DNA from: Ashinkailepas kermadecensis
Lineage: Eukaryota; Arthropoda; Thecostraca; Neolepadidae
Length of the DNA: 64,000 bases
Direction of reading: 5' to 3'
Assembly (NCBI GenBank): GCA_034440615.1
Contig: JAOTOM010004798.1
Span: forward strand, 1 to 64,000
Part shown: positions 21,933 to 33,722 of the stretch, one piece after another
Position numbering within the stretch: position 1 is the stretch's first letter
Layout: each line of letters begins with the position of its first letter
Translations under genes and position numbers: made by a program
Notes under the pieces: generated by a model
Seen by the model: only the letters and a program-made list of their open reading frames with translations
What the model was told of the DNA's origin: nothing
Database searches by the model: none

Positions 21933-22624
21933 GTGCTGGTTGCTGCTGGTTGCTATTTGGCATTGAGATATAGAACAAGTTTTTTTTCTGTGCATACCGA
22001 TTTTTATTTCAAATTTAGCTTTCTTCTCGACGGATTTTATTTGCAAAGTGTATCGTATGTTGCGTGTTCTCTAACATCTTCACTCGATTGTATTTTTGTT
22101 TTGTGTTTGTCCACATCGAGCTGTAAATATCACATCATGACGCTACTGATTAATGTTCGCTTCTGGGTTCGGTGTAATGCCAGTCAAGCCACCAAACTCA
22201 GTATACTGCCACCGTTTTTGGAAGAATGTGCTACGCCAATAATTATCCATCTCATCGCCAATCTACCGAGGTTCTACCTCGCCCGAAAACAGTACACCAG
22301 TGGCGGCTCTTTTGAGGCAGCCATCGCGTGGTACACGCGAATTATGAAGCGCTAAAATGTGACGCGAATTGTGTCGTGCAACAGCTGTCTTGTGAGTGGC
22401 GTAGGCGATTTAATATTGACCTTGCGTCCTTATTACCTTGCTTATCATTTCGGCCGGTTGCGAGTCCACCAGAAGCTAATGGTTGAGGTCACGTGGGGAA
22501 CGCCAACAGGCCTCCGAAAGTCGGGTTGGCTACCAATGCATTCAAGTTCTGATTCCCATGCGATGCAAATATTTACCTTGTCAAATGGTCTGTCAGCGCA
22601 CCATTGGAGCTGCGCAATTTCCCC
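21933..22624 (+). other. Spacer with an unassigned open frame to 22355
   Basis: A + frame that starts in the preceding array runs on through unique sequence to a stop at 22353-22355 (about 125 codons beyond the array, with pieces such as LEECATPIIIHLIANLPRFY). I recognise no domain, and the - strand is also open over part of it. Probably chance. Confidence 0.25.
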
Positions 22625-23455
22625 CGTTGGCCAGGTGCCCTCATACCCATTGGCCAGGTACCCTCATACCCATTGGCCAGGGACCCTCATACCCATTGGC
22701 CAGGTGCCATCATACCCATTGGCCAGGTACCCTCATACCCATTGGCCAGGGACCCTCATACCCATTGGCCAGGTGCCCTCATACCCATTGGCCAGGTACC
22801 CTCATACCCATTGGCCAGGGACCCTCATACCCATTGGCCAGGTGCCCTCATACCCATTGGCCAGGTACCCTCATACCCATTGGCCAGGTACCCTCATACC
22901 CATTGGCCAGGTACCCTCATACCCATTGGCCAGGTACCCTCATACCCATTGGCCAGGTGCCCTCATACCCATTGGCCAGGTGCCCTCATACCCATTGGCC
23001 AGGGACCCTCATACCCATTGGCCAGGTACCATCATACCCATTGGCCAGGTGCCCTCATACACATTGGCCAGGTGTCCTCATACCCATTGGCCAGGTACCC
23101 TCATACCAATTGGCCAGGTGCCCTCATATCCATTGGCCAGGTGCCCTCATACCCATTGGCCAGGTACCCTCATACCAATTGGCCAGGTGCCCTCATATCC
23201 ATTGGCCAGGTGCCCTCATACCCATTGGCCAGGTACCCTCATACCCATTGGCCAGGGACCCTCATACCAATTGGCCAGGTGCCCTCATACCCATTGGCCA
23301 GGTGCCCTCATACCCATTGGCCAGGTACCCTCATACCCATTGGCCAGGTACCCTCATACCCATTGGCCAGGTGCCCTCATACCCATTGGCCAGGTACCCT
23401 CATACCCATTGGCCAGGTACCCTCATACCCATTGGCCAGGGACCCTCATACCAAT
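22625..23455. repeat. 23-bp minisatellite, about 36 copies
   Basis: The unit is CCATTGGCCAGGTACCCTCA followed by TAC. Variants GGTGCCC, GGGACCC and GGTACCA recur in ordered runs, such as a repeated GTGCCC, GTACCC, GGACCC order around 22630-22850. TTGGCCA is a nested palindrome in every unit. Confidence 0.95.
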
Positions 23456-24170
23456 TTGCGCCGCATGTTGGTTGAATGTACTGCAATGTCAAGAAATACA
23501 ATTTGAACGTAAGGTACATCTCAAATGACGTGTATATGGAAGAGGTGTAGATTTCTGAAAACAAAAATATTGGGAGGGCACATTACATGAAGGCAATGGG
23601 CGGGCCCCAATGTGTTGAGGGGCATATCACATGTGGTCAAATGTTAAAAGTTGAAATTATTTGGGGAAAGGCAACAATGAGCGGATGATGGGAAGCGCAA
23701 GTGCCCTCCAAAAAAGTGCATACATAGCTATAGCCCTGATAAATTAGAGTTATGGCTCTCTGAGTTTTTTTTTCACGAAAAAGGTCAGTTGAAGTCGGGT
23801 ACATTGCTGACTTCAATTCTGAAAATAATTGAAAATATCGCAATTTGGATAATGGTATGCGCTTAACACAAAACCATCAGATGGAATGTTGAATTGCATT
23901 TCATACTTCACGTAATTGTGGTCATCATTGGCTTAGCTAAAGTGTATCTTACTGTTCTTGGTATATTCGTATGTATTACTATGAGCTTACAAAAGACCCG
24001 TTAGTAGCTACGTGCAAATTTCAGAGTCTAACCAAATGGCCCGATGGTCTTGGCGGGCTTTCTGACCGGGCTTTCGGCCTTTGCATTGTCATTTTCAGTA
24101 TCTACCATTGAGATGAAACCGTGATGTGACGATAATGATATATAATAAATATCATGATAGACGATAAACA
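23456..24170. other. Unique spacer
   Basis: AT-rich, no feature found. Confidence 0.5.
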
Positions 24171-24176
24171 TGTATA

Positions 24177-24263
<87 letters not shown>
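24171..24263. repeat. (TA)n microsatellite
   Basis: About 45 TA dinucleotides with a single interruption near 24182. Confidence 0.98.
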
Positions 24264-24266
<3 letters not shown>

Positions 24267-24970
24267 CAGATATGTGGTGTATGGTATATATGGTACGTAT
24301 GTGCCCGATAACGCATTTTATAGTGAAGTTCCGGTGTCTGATGTAAGAATGTGCCAGATATCGTATTTTACAGTGAACTTCCTGTGTCTAATGTAAAGCT
24401 CCGATAGAAGTAAGCCAGCTATGGTATTTGATCTCCCGTACAATGCGTCCTAAGTTAGGTGAGAACACGCCAATGGTTGTAGCTTGATGTGTGCAACATT
24501 GAGAACATTTACCCCATTTTTAGTGTAGTCCATGCATTCATCCATGCTTCTGGGTGTAGTCTGTCAAGACAACCAGCTATTGACCGGATTTACGTGCTAC
24601 CACCTGCAAGGCATCGTATGCTTTGCTAGCAAGCTTGGCAAAATTATATTATTTTGTTTGGCCTCGCAGTGGTGCCGACTACTGTTAGCCGCTAGGCATA
24701 TTCCCATACACTAAAAGAGTAGCCATGTGTGCTAGTGAGTTACAGAGTCAAGTGAGTCACATAGTAACGACTTCGTATCTGCATGGGTGTCCCCATCCAG
24801 GAGGCATTATTAGCACCGCTCCCGCTCACTTGAGCGATGTCACCATTCGTTGTCGTTGCGTTGTATATGTCAAAATCAATAAGCGTACAAATGAGTCAAC
24901 CAAATGCCTAACTTTGCATGACACGACAAGTTGGGCGGACGCAGAGTGTCCGTTGTAAGGGATGACTTGA

Positions 24971-25198
24971 CAGAGCAATGCATCCTGGCCAGCGTCCATC
25001 CCATCTACGGAATTCGGCGGGGAAAAACTCAACGTCATGGTGAAACATAGAGGAAGCTGCCGCACAACGGTGAATCCCAAAGTGGACCCCGTCACCATTT
25101 TCCGGCCTACCGAATTGGACCGTCATCGGTTTTCTGTGAGAATGTCGGCGCGAGTAGTGCCTGTTGATAGGAGGATTGTGCCGCGTGAGCTGACCCTG
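24971..25198 (+). other. Exon-like open stretch, unrecognised
   Basis: 76 codons are open between a TGA at 24968 and a TGA at 25199. The peptide is balanced in composition (pieces STEFGGEKLNVMVKHRG and VDPVTIFRPTELDRHRFSV), unlike the repeat translations around it. CCT followed by GTGAGT at 25195-25203 is a good 5' splice-site match, and CAG at 24971 could be an acceptor edge. The third codon positions look GC-biased. I recognise no family, and - strand frames are also open here, so this may be chance. If real it would be an internal exon. Confidence 0.25.
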
Positions 25199-25309
25199 TG
25201 AGTCCGTTACCCGGCTCCGTGGGTGTCATCTTGTCAGCTTCGAGACCCTCTAGCGGAGGACATCGGCGCACGGGGATGTCGCAGCGGTGCAGACACCGCG
25301 CCGACCGGC

Positions 25310-25690
25310 GCATCTCCGCCCTGCGAGTCTGACGATCAGGAGACGGACGGCGGGATGCGCCGGTCGGGTGGCGTCCGTCCCTCTAACTCGAACTCCAACT
25401 AAGCGTCCAACCTAGAGGCGCATATCCGCTCTGCGAGTCTGACGATCAGGAGACGGATCGCAGGATGCGCCGGTCGGGTCGGCGTCCGTCTCGCCCGGAT
25501 GCCGACCCACGGATCTCCGCTCTGCGAGTCTGCCGATCAGGAGACGGATCGCGGGATGCGCCGGTCGGGCCGGCGTCCGTCTCGCCCGGATGCCGACCCA
25601 CGGATCTCCGCTCTGCGAGTCTGCCGATCAGGAGACGGATCGCGGGATGCGCCGGTCGGGCCGGCGTCCGTGTCTCGCCCGGCCGCCGGC
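25310..25690. repeat. 90-91-bp GC-rich minisatellite, about 4 copies
   Basis: CTGCGAGTCTG recurs at about 25432, 25522 and 25613, with an older copy near 25322. The unit includes CGATCAGGAGACGGATCGCG and CGCCGGTCGGGC. Confidence 0.85.
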
Positions 25691-26840
25691 CGCCGCCGCC
25701 GTCGGGCGCGGCGCCCGAACGGGGTAGACGCCGCACCATTTATCACCGGCTGAATGCCGAATGATTGCCGTGGAGAGGCGCTCGCCGTGCCTCAGCCGCC
25801 GCGTGCATAAATTCCTGCAGCGGCCAGTATTCAAATGGCGCGCCGTCGAGACGGCCGGCCCGGCGCGCGGGAAAGCTGGCGGCCGGCGCGGCGGGCTGGC
25901 GGGCCGACCGGCTGGCGGGATGCCGCGCCGCCGACGCCCGTCTCCTCTCCCCATTGTGAGGCGTATCACGTGCCGGGAACAGGTGCTACCTCTTTTTGCG
26001 GCGACACCCGGCCGGCCGAGCCGGCCGCCGACCATCAGAAATTAAATCAGACGTTTTCAAATGTAATGGACAGCGGCCAGCCAGCGGCGCCGTTAGGGCG
26101 GCGCGGGCGTCGCCGTGCGACCACAGGTCGCCGCTCTTAATTGCCGCCTTTGTTGGTCGATGAGGCGTCCCGGTGGCGTAGCGGAACAAAGCCGACGACA
26201 GCGACAAATACAAACACAGCGGCGGTGGCGGCCGGCCCAGACGTGGCCGGGCCGCCACAGCACGGCCACGGTGGAATGGGCATGGCTGTTCGGAGCCAGT
26301 TGCAGACTGAGCTGGTACAGAGACGAGACGACCACTTAGATACAGAGGTAGAGCCGGCGCAACAAATTTATTCCTGGGAGGGGTAAGTGGGTATTGACGA
26401 TAGCTTCCTCATTCTTTGAGGGCCTGCTCATATTTTGGGGGTTATTCCTATATCTTTGCTTTGGTCTCCAGGCATCGTCAGGCTTCTCCTGTCAAGCCCG
26501 GTGACCTGGAGCTTCACATGCATGCGAAAGTCTCCTGTGTGCTTTGGGGGCTTCTCATGAGCTCTATGACCCTCCTGTCACGACGAATGGGCCTCGTCAT
26601 GGACCTCCAGACAACAAGATGGGGCGTCATGCCAATGTAAATGTGTCTGCTGGTTTGGGGCCTCCAGACAGCATGATGGGGCCTCCTGCCCATGCGAATA
26701 TGTCTGCTGGTTTGGGGCCTCCAGACAACATGACAGTCTCCTTCTATGCTTATGGCTTCTCAAACTGTCAGAAGGAATGATGTTTGTCTCCCCCGTTTAA
26801 TAGTAGGAGGCTGTCCCCTATCTGTCCGGTAGCATCGCCA
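25691..26840. other. CpG-rich spacer, then short duplications
   Basis: 25690-26280 is strongly GC- and CpG-rich (GGCCGGCCGAGCC-like), and many frames are open for that reason alone. 26590-26745 holds two to three copies of a unit with GGGCCTCCAGACAACATGA and ATGTCTGCTGGTTT. No gene identified. Confidence 0.45.
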
Positions 26841-26854
26841 CTGGTTGGAGGCTG

Positions 26855-27680
26855 ACCCGGTGCAGGGACAGCCGTGCGAGGTGTGCCGGAGCTGACCTGG
26901 TGCCGGGTGTGCCGGAGCTGACCCGGTGCAGGGACAGTCGTGCGGGGTGTGCCGGAGCTGACCTGGTGCAGGGTGTGCCGGAGCTGACCCGGTGCAGGGA
27001 CAGCCGTGCGGGGTGTGCCGGAGCTGACCCGGTGCAGGGACAGCCGTGCGGGGTGTGCCGGAGCTGACCTGGTGCAGGGACAGCCGTGCGGGGTGTGCCG
27101 GAGCTGACCCGGTGCAGGGACAGCCGTGCGGGGTGTGGGGTGCAGGGACAGCGTGCGGGTGTGCCGGAGCTGACCTGGTGCAGAGCCGGGTGTGCCGGAG
27201 CTGACCCGGTGCAGGGACAGCCGTGCGAGGTGTGCCGGAGCTGACCCGGTGAGGGAAGCCGTGCCGGGTGTGCCGGAGCTGACCTGGTGCAGGGACAGCC
27301 GTGCGAGGGCGGCTGACCGGTGAGGGTTGTGCGGGGTGTGCCGGAGCTGACCCGGTGCAGGGACAGCCGTGCGGGGTGTGCCGGAGCTGACCTGGTGCCG
27401 GGTGTGCCGGAGCTGACCTGGTGCAGGGACAGCCGTGCGGGGTGTGCCGGAGCTGACCCGGTGCAGGGACAGCCGTGCGGGGTGTGCCGGAGCTGACCTG
27501 GTGCCGGGTGTGCCGGAGCTGACCTGGTGCAGGGACAGCCGTGCGGGGTGTGCCGGAGCTGACCTGGTGCGAGGTGTGCCGGAGCTGATCTGGTGCGAGG
27601 TGTGCCGGAGCTGACCTGGTGCCGGGTGTGCCGGAGCTGACCTGGTGCCGGGTGTGCCGGAGCTGACCTGGTGCAGGGCT
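26855..27680. repeat. 40-bp minisatellite with half-unit variants, about 22 units
   Basis: The full unit is GTGCAGGGACAGCCGTGCGG followed by GGTGTGCCGGAGCTGACCCG. Shorter units lack the GGGACAGCC part. Several units around 27130-27330 carry small deletions, the disordered part of an otherwise regular array. Long - strand frames are artefacts. Confidence 0.9.
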
Positions 27681-27867
27681 GGCCGCGTGGCTGGCCCGTA
27701 TGACTGCCGCGCCGGAGACCATGTGCGAAGCTGGCTGCTGGCCGGGAGGCCGCTGCCGCCGGCCGCCAGCTTTATGGAGGCGTCGGCAGCTGGTGGTGGC
27801 ACCACCTGCAACAGATCGGCTCCGTGTGAGACGACCGGTGTACATGCAAACACAACGGCCGGCGGCT

Positions 27868-28049
27868 GTCTGCCAGCCGGAGCCGCACTGCTGGGAGGGT
27901 ACCCGGCGGCACTGGCACTGGCTCATCGTCTGCCAGCCGGAGCCGCACTGCTGGCAGGGCACCCGGCGGCACTGGCACTGGCTCATCGTCTGCCAGCCGG
28001 AGCCGCACTGCTGGCAGGGTACCCGGCGGCACTGGCGCTAGCTCATCAC
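27868..28049. repeat. 60-bp minisatellite, 3 copies
   Basis: Each unit contains CTGCCAGCCGGAGCCGCACT, GGTACCCGGCGG and CACTGGCACTGGCTCATCG. It ends directly at the exon-like stretch on the - strand. Confidence 0.9.
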
Positions 28050-28252
28050 CACTGAAGCTGCAACTTCCCACGGGCATCGTAGTCCACACATGCTGCAGTC
28101 TGTTCCATCAGTCCACACCTGCTGCCGCCTGTCCTACCATTCCATCGGTGGAGGTGTTGCAAATTATCACACTCTCCATCAACCACTGACGGCTCTAGGA
28201 ATTCGTTAGGGAGAGGGCGACATTTTTTACGTGGCTTCTTTCCACCCTTCAG
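28050..28252 (-). other. Candidate cysteine-containing exon on the - strand, unrecognised
   Basis: On the - strand a TATTTTGCAG acceptor-like sequence ends at 28253, followed by an open frame of about 68 codons. It reads LKGGKKPRKKCRPLPNEF, then VVDGECDNLQHLHRWNGR, then GSRCGLMEQTAACVDYD, with four cysteines. A GTGATG donor-like hexamer follows at 28049-28044. Four spaced cysteines and a lysine-rich start would suit a piece of a secreted or extracellular protein, but I cannot name a family. The right flank is unique and the left flank is a tandem array. Splice sites are judged by eye only. Confidence 0.3.
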
Positions 28253-29640
28253 CTGCAAAATACTTAGAGTTGGGTACTCTTAACCTTCCCGGATAGGTAG
28301 CTTTTCCACCTGAAGGCACCTGCCATCTACATCGGGGCGCCTTTCGGGGTTCTAAGGGGGTAGGGCAGCTGCCCCCTTCTTTTTCTCCTTTTGACCCGTC
28401 TATGTCCTCAGCCAACGTTGAACCTAAAATACAATTACAACGGAATACGGCACATCTCCCTGAAGTAAGGGTGTTCCAGTACCGCTTCCGCCCACCGGTC
28501 AGTTGACATGTCAGCGTGTATATCGGTGCGATGTGCAGCGCAACGCCATGCTTGCTTCTCCTTGTCATGCTCCCATGTAGAGTCTTCGGGCCTCGTGTAG
28601 TGTCGCCATGTGGCGTTCCCATGTGGCGAATACAGCGCCAGATCACGGCTGACATGTCGGGCCGCATGGCAATCTGACATGGCAATCAGCCGGGCTACAT
28701 GGCAATCAGCCGGAGTACGAGGGCTGCAGCCCTCGTATTAGAAGCTTGAACCGACTTTGTTTGGCCAACGTGGGAATTATTTTACTTGTGTCTCATATGG
28801 GTCATCAGATGCGCACAGTGTAAGGCTTGTGCTTCACTAACCGTGTGAAGCTGCGACGGCTGAGACCAGTTTTAAGAAGAGTGCTGCATGGTATGGGGGC
28901 TATATTGCAATGATGTATGTGTGTGTCGCTGCGTAAATAACTGCCTAACTTAGCTGGGCACAACGCCATGGTTCATCCGGCAGTTACGTAAGTGGGACAC
29001 CGCAAATGACACCCGCAGTCGGGGCCAATATCCGGGCGAAAATTAACTCATTCATTATGATCATTGTTATAAAATGTTCATGACTACTACGCACAACTCA
29101 CGCCACCACAAGTGATTCATAAACACAAGTGTGATCGGAAGTGATCGTTAACTGCGGTGGTCAGCCGATCAAATCTGAAGCCCCCCCCCACCCCCACACT
29201 GTGAGCAAGGAAACATTTTGTAAGGATTCCTTGAGGAATGTGTCCTGGTCAAAACATTCAGTTAGTATAATTCAATCTGAGGCGTTTTATGTTGATCTTT
29301 ATAGTGGGATATTGTGCGTCTTCACGCCCTCACAGTATTTTAATGTTGAACCATTTATCACTTAGAACAATAAGCATGTTCAACCACAATATTGAATAAG
29401 GCTAGAGATACTTCAATTTTACTAGGCAAAAAAAGTATGTGTGTGAAATTGAATGCTGGTCTTCATCGAACTCGAGCTATGAAACATGCAATTGATTCCG
29501 CACCCATTGCCAGTGTATTTCCAACACGTTGACATGTGCAGTAGGCAGCCTCTGGATCAATCTCAGCTTGCCATTTTGATTCGCGAGCATTTGGGACCTA
29601 TGTATACGGTGTGCTTCGCCGTGCGGCTTCTCCGTTGTCA
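28253..29640. other. Unique spacer with a 22-bp perfect palindrome at 28716-28737
   Basis: TACGAGGGCTG and its exact reverse complement meet at a central CTGCAG. ATGGCAATC-type short repeats precede it (28667-28710). GGCAGCTGCCC at about 28364-28374 is another palindromic core, sitting in a longer CCC/GGG-bounded stretch. No gene is recognised in this 1.4 kb. Confidence 0.5.
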
Positions 29641-29836
29641 GGACATGGATGGGTGTATGACATGGATGGATGTGTGGCATGGATGGATGTGTGGCATGGA
29701 TGGATGTATGGCATGGATGGATGCATGGCATGGATGGATGTGTGGCATGGATGGATGTATGGCATGGATGGATGTGTGGCATGGATGGATGCATGGCATG
29801 GATGGATGTGTGGCATGGATGGATGCATGGCATGCT
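29641..29836. repeat. 17-bp minisatellite, about 11 copies
   Basis: Unit ATGGATGGATGTGTGGC, with GTATGGC and GCATGGC variants. Confidence 0.95.
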
Positions 29837-29904
29837 CGGAGAGGCCAACTGGTCGGGACAGACCAGTGCCAGCACTAAGCACAGTCCCGTCAGACTTGTG
29901 TCGT

Positions 29905-30130
29905 GGCGCGTGCGATGGTGACGTCATGGCGTGTGTGACGGTGACGTCACGAAGCACGTGATAGTGGTGACGTGATGCCAGGTGCCGTCAGCCGCCATGA
30001 AGAGTGAGATTGGGCTGTGCCGTTGTGCGTCACGATGTCGTTATTCCACGGGAGAGTGGCGCTGGTGCCGTCATGCACGTAGCGGTGATGTCATCACACG
30101 AACGACGGTGACGTCATGCCTACACTGACC
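29905..30130. repeat. Degenerate short repeats carrying CRE-like GTGACGTCA
   Basis: GGTGACGTCATG, GGTGACGTCACG, GGTGACGTGATG, GGTGATGTCATC and GGTGACGTCATG recur at irregular spacing. TGACGTCA is the ATF/CREB core site; function here is unknown. Confidence 0.55.
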
Positions 30131-30501
30131 CCGCTACCTCTAGAGAAGACAACACACTCCGCTTCCCACAAATACGGACACGATTGGACCGTTCTGGAGC
30201 TTAAACGATCCCACCTACACAGTCAACTTGCAACATTAATCGTGTTGTAAAAATGCATGCATAATTCAGCTCATTCCGCCATCTGCCGGTATAATTATAG
30301 CAGTCGCAAAAATACACTCCGGGCTGGAGCCGACCAGGGACGGTTGGCAGACAGGGTCCGTGCAGAACCTGCCTCTCCGAGCGTGATTGTCACGGGTGCA
30401 GATCGTGAGCGCGACTGGCGACGGCATGGGTGGCCCAGTTATGTGTCTGGACGGTCACTCCGCCACCCATCCCCTAGTCACACATACATCCCTCCCCCAA
30501 C

Positions 30502-30502
<1 letters not shown>

Positions 30503-30532
<30 letters not shown>
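30503..30532. repeat. (CA)n microsatellite
   Basis: About 13 CA dinucleotides. Confidence 0.9.
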
Positions 30533-30842
30533 TGCATCCGCATTCTGATTTGGTCGGCTGCTCAGGGCGGGTCGATTACTGCACGAGTCTGCACCGGCCG
30601 CCGCCTCAGCCTGATACCTCCCGCTGATCTCCCTCCCCCCCCCCTACCCCACCCGACAGCCTCGCATCTCCCGCCCAAACGCCGGCGCGCCAACGTTTGA
30701 ATCTGGTCAGCGACGGCTTTCGGCGCCGGCGTCGCCGGCCGGCCGTGCAAGTCAGCCGGCCGGCAGCCGGCCGGCAGCCGGCGGGCGGCCACCACATGAT
30801 GCAGGCCGGGCTCGGGCCGCGCGCCGCCCGACCGTCAGGCGC

Positions 30843-31110
30843 CCGGCCGCCGCTCGTCCACCGCTCGTCCACCGCTCGTCCACCGCTCGTCCACCGCTCG
30901 TCCACCGCTCGTCCACCGCTCGTCCACCGCTCGTCCACCGCTCGTCCACCGCTCGGCCGCCGCCCGGCCGCCGCTCGACCACTGCTCGGCCGCCGCTCGT
31001 CCACCGCTCGACCGTCGCTCGTCCACCGCTCGTCCACCGTTCGGCCGCCGTTCGTCCACCGATCGTTCACTGCTCGACCACCGCTCGGCCACCGCCTGGT
31101 GCGGCCACCT
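30843..31110. repeat. 11-bp minisatellite, about 24 copies
   Basis: Unit CCGCTCGTCCA, homogeneous for the first 10-11 copies, then mixed with CCGCTCGGCCG and CCGCTCGACCA variants. Flanking sequence (30690-30840) is GGCCGGCAGCC-rich. Confidence 0.95.
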
Positions 31111-32160
31111 CAGTGTGGCGGACGGCGCGGCATGTTGTCCGTTCGCGGCCGTGACGGCGCCACGCCGTCTTCACACACCGTCCGTGGCCGGACGTGTTGG
31201 GCTGGTGCAGGGCTGAGGTCAACGGCAGCCCTTCCTACTGCGGTCCAGTGTGTGGAGTGGTCTGACGCCCACGGCTTCTGTCGAGCGCATACCGCGCACA
31301 TCGGCCCGGGCCGATCACTGAATTAAAATTTTGAAAAACTTAAAATTAAATTGGTAATTATATTGGTACCAGTCAATTTACCATCCTATATGCGTGAAAG
31401 AAAACACAATACTGAATAGGAAGTTTGAGGATTAAATAATATTCTAGTTTTTAATTCCGATTCTGATCGTGTCATTATGAAATTTTAGATGTCTGGCGCA
31501 CCATATTACAGATCAGCCAAATTTGAATCGATCAATGCTTGCTTACCGTCCTATGTTTGCTGTTTTCTTCGTGTTAGGAAAATAATTATTAACCTGTGTA
31601 TTGTGCAAATTTTCCACTTCACAAATATGTCCTTGTTCATGAATGCCGTCCAATGTAACGGAATGGCTTACGTAGACGAGGGGCAGGCTTATTTTTGTCT
31701 GATGTCTACGTCATAACAGTGATCGAACACTTTTGGAAACGACGTAACTTGCTTATAAACCCTAAAGAAAACACAAACACCGTGGACTGCCTGATCAGCA
31801 TATGCAAATGCATTACAACACTGATTTATTGCGGCAATTCCCGAAATCTGAGAATAGTTGAATATATAAGTATTGTCTAAAACAAATCCGACGAATGTTA
31901 GCTATACAAATCTGATGAGTTTTCAAAATCGGATTTTAGTCCCCAAGGCCACGCTTCTAGACCCGTCCCTGCTTGGGGCATTGTATTATCATTGCGTATG
32001 AATTATCATGAGGCTTTTTGCTTCTGAACATCCCAAACCAATTGTTTTTACCTAATCAACAAAACATTATGCATACTCATTTTTTCAGTACAACATACAT
32101 GTGAAGCGTACCAAAACCATTTGGTAGGTATGATCAGGCGACCGTGATGTTAGGAAACCA
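31111..32160. other. Unique AT-rich spacer
   Basis: No feature seen; small open frames at 31489-31880 show no known motif. Confidence 0.5.
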
Positions 32161-32410
32161 TTTAGGAGTGTGTTAGGCATCAGTGTGTTAGGCGACGCGT
32201 GTTAGGACCGTGCTGTTAGGCAGGCTGTTAGGCAACAGCGCTGTTAGGCGACAGTGCTATTAGGCGACAGTGATGTTAGGCGACAGCGCTGTTAGGCGAC
32301 AGTGCTGTTAGGCCACAGTGCTGTTAGGCGACAGCGCTGTTAGGCGACAGTGCTGTTAGGCGACAGTGCTGTTAGGCGACAGTGCTGTTAGGCGACAGTG
32401 CTGTCAGTGT
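32161..32410. repeat. 16-bp minisatellite, about 15 copies
   Basis: Unit GTTAGGCGACAGTGCT, more degenerate on the left. Each unit contains TTAGG, but the spacing is not telomeric. Confidence 0.95.
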
Positions 32411-33190
32411 AGTCAGCCGTGTCAGACAGTACAGTCAGTCCGACTGTTCAGGGCCGGGTTTCTCCCTGCAGTGTATACCCAGTGATCCCGTGTAAACCGC
32501 ACTGACTCATCGTTCTCGGTTGCGGCCGCCTGCGCGGGCTTTTTAAAGCTTTCGACTGAAGGCATGTCAGCCATGGGGGGGGGGGATTACTTTGTCTGAC
32601 TCACGTCTGTCCGGTGCAAGTGGTAGACTTTTGTGTTAAGTGGGCTAACGTGCGTCGGATAGCAATCAGGGGGGGGGGGGCAGGCCCTGGACGAGGCAGA
32701 AAAGAAGGAAGACTCGTGACCATAGCTCAGAAGAGATATGTCCTTAGCGTTCACCTCAGTCGCTGATGCGACATATGCAACAGTGCATACACTGACACAT
32801 AGTTGCACACAGATGCATTAGACAGCGAGTATTACAAGTGTACGGGCACGACAGACTCCGGCGCAGGTTGGTGTAGTTGCCAGACACCAAGGTCAGGCAC
32901 CGGCATCGGACACCTTGGACTGGTGAGAAGACCAATGAACCAATGAACCAACGAACCTGACACTCCGTGACTCGACCCGTGTGACCCGACCGGAGCGCAA
33001 AGCGGACGTTGAGGAAGTTTTAACTTTTTATAAGGTGAACATGATCGACAAATTTCAATTCCGCACCCAATATCACCCGGGATGGTTCCAAATTCAAAAA
33101 ATGTTATCCGAGGTCAACAAAGGTCAGTGCCATTGGATGACCTCCACACTTGGTTGACTTCGGATGGCTTTCACAGCAGGACTTCGAGTT
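32411..33190. other. Unique spacer
   Basis: Contains a G homopolymer at about 32576-32586 and another near 32669-32680. 33080-33160 weakly resembles 150-225. No gene. Confidence 0.4.
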
Positions 33191-33195
33191 CATTG

Positions 33196-33247
<52 letters not shown>
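33196..33247. repeat. (TA)n microsatellite
   Basis: About 25 TA dinucleotides. Confidence 0.98.
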
Positions 33248-33250
<3 letters not shown>

Positions 33251-33540
33251 CCATATACTTATATATGGTCAGTGGTGCGCTTCGCCCGACCTGGGGGCCT
33301 ATACGAGGGTCCGATCATAATATGCTTGACACTAAGTGATAGGATATTTCCAGATCTACAAGTGCACGCCAATTTTCCCGCAATTTTCCGGGCGTGATGA
33401 CGCGTTTCACCTGAAAATATTTCATTATCTCGAAATCTTCATCCTTGACCTGACCGAGGGAAGCACAGGTTGTCCTCAAGAGGTCATGTTGGGTGTCATC
33501 AGATGGAGCGGACGTCAATCGCCACACTGGGCTCGTTTCA

Positions 33541-33722
33541 TGTCTGCAGCTCAACTGGGGACCACATGTAGCTCAACTGGGGACCACATGTAGCTCAACT
33601 GGGGACCACATGTAGCTCAACTGGGGGACCACATGTAGCTCAACTAGGGACCACATGTAGCTCAACTGGGGACCACATGTAGCTCAACTGGGGACCACAT
33701 GTAGCTCAACTAGGGACCACAT
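33541..33722. repeat. 22-bp minisatellite, 8 copies
   Basis: Unit GTAGCTCAACTGGGGACCAC followed by AT; one copy has an extra G and two have CTAGGG. Confidence 0.95.

Noticed and set aside
25446..26258. GC-rich frames on both strands as host exons
   Set aside because: CpG-rich low-complexity DNA keeps most frames open; no motif, splice pattern or codon signature was found.
32161..32410. Telomere-like TTAGG repeats
   Set aside because: TTAGG appears once per 16-bp unit within unrelated sequence, not as contiguous TTAGG pentamers.
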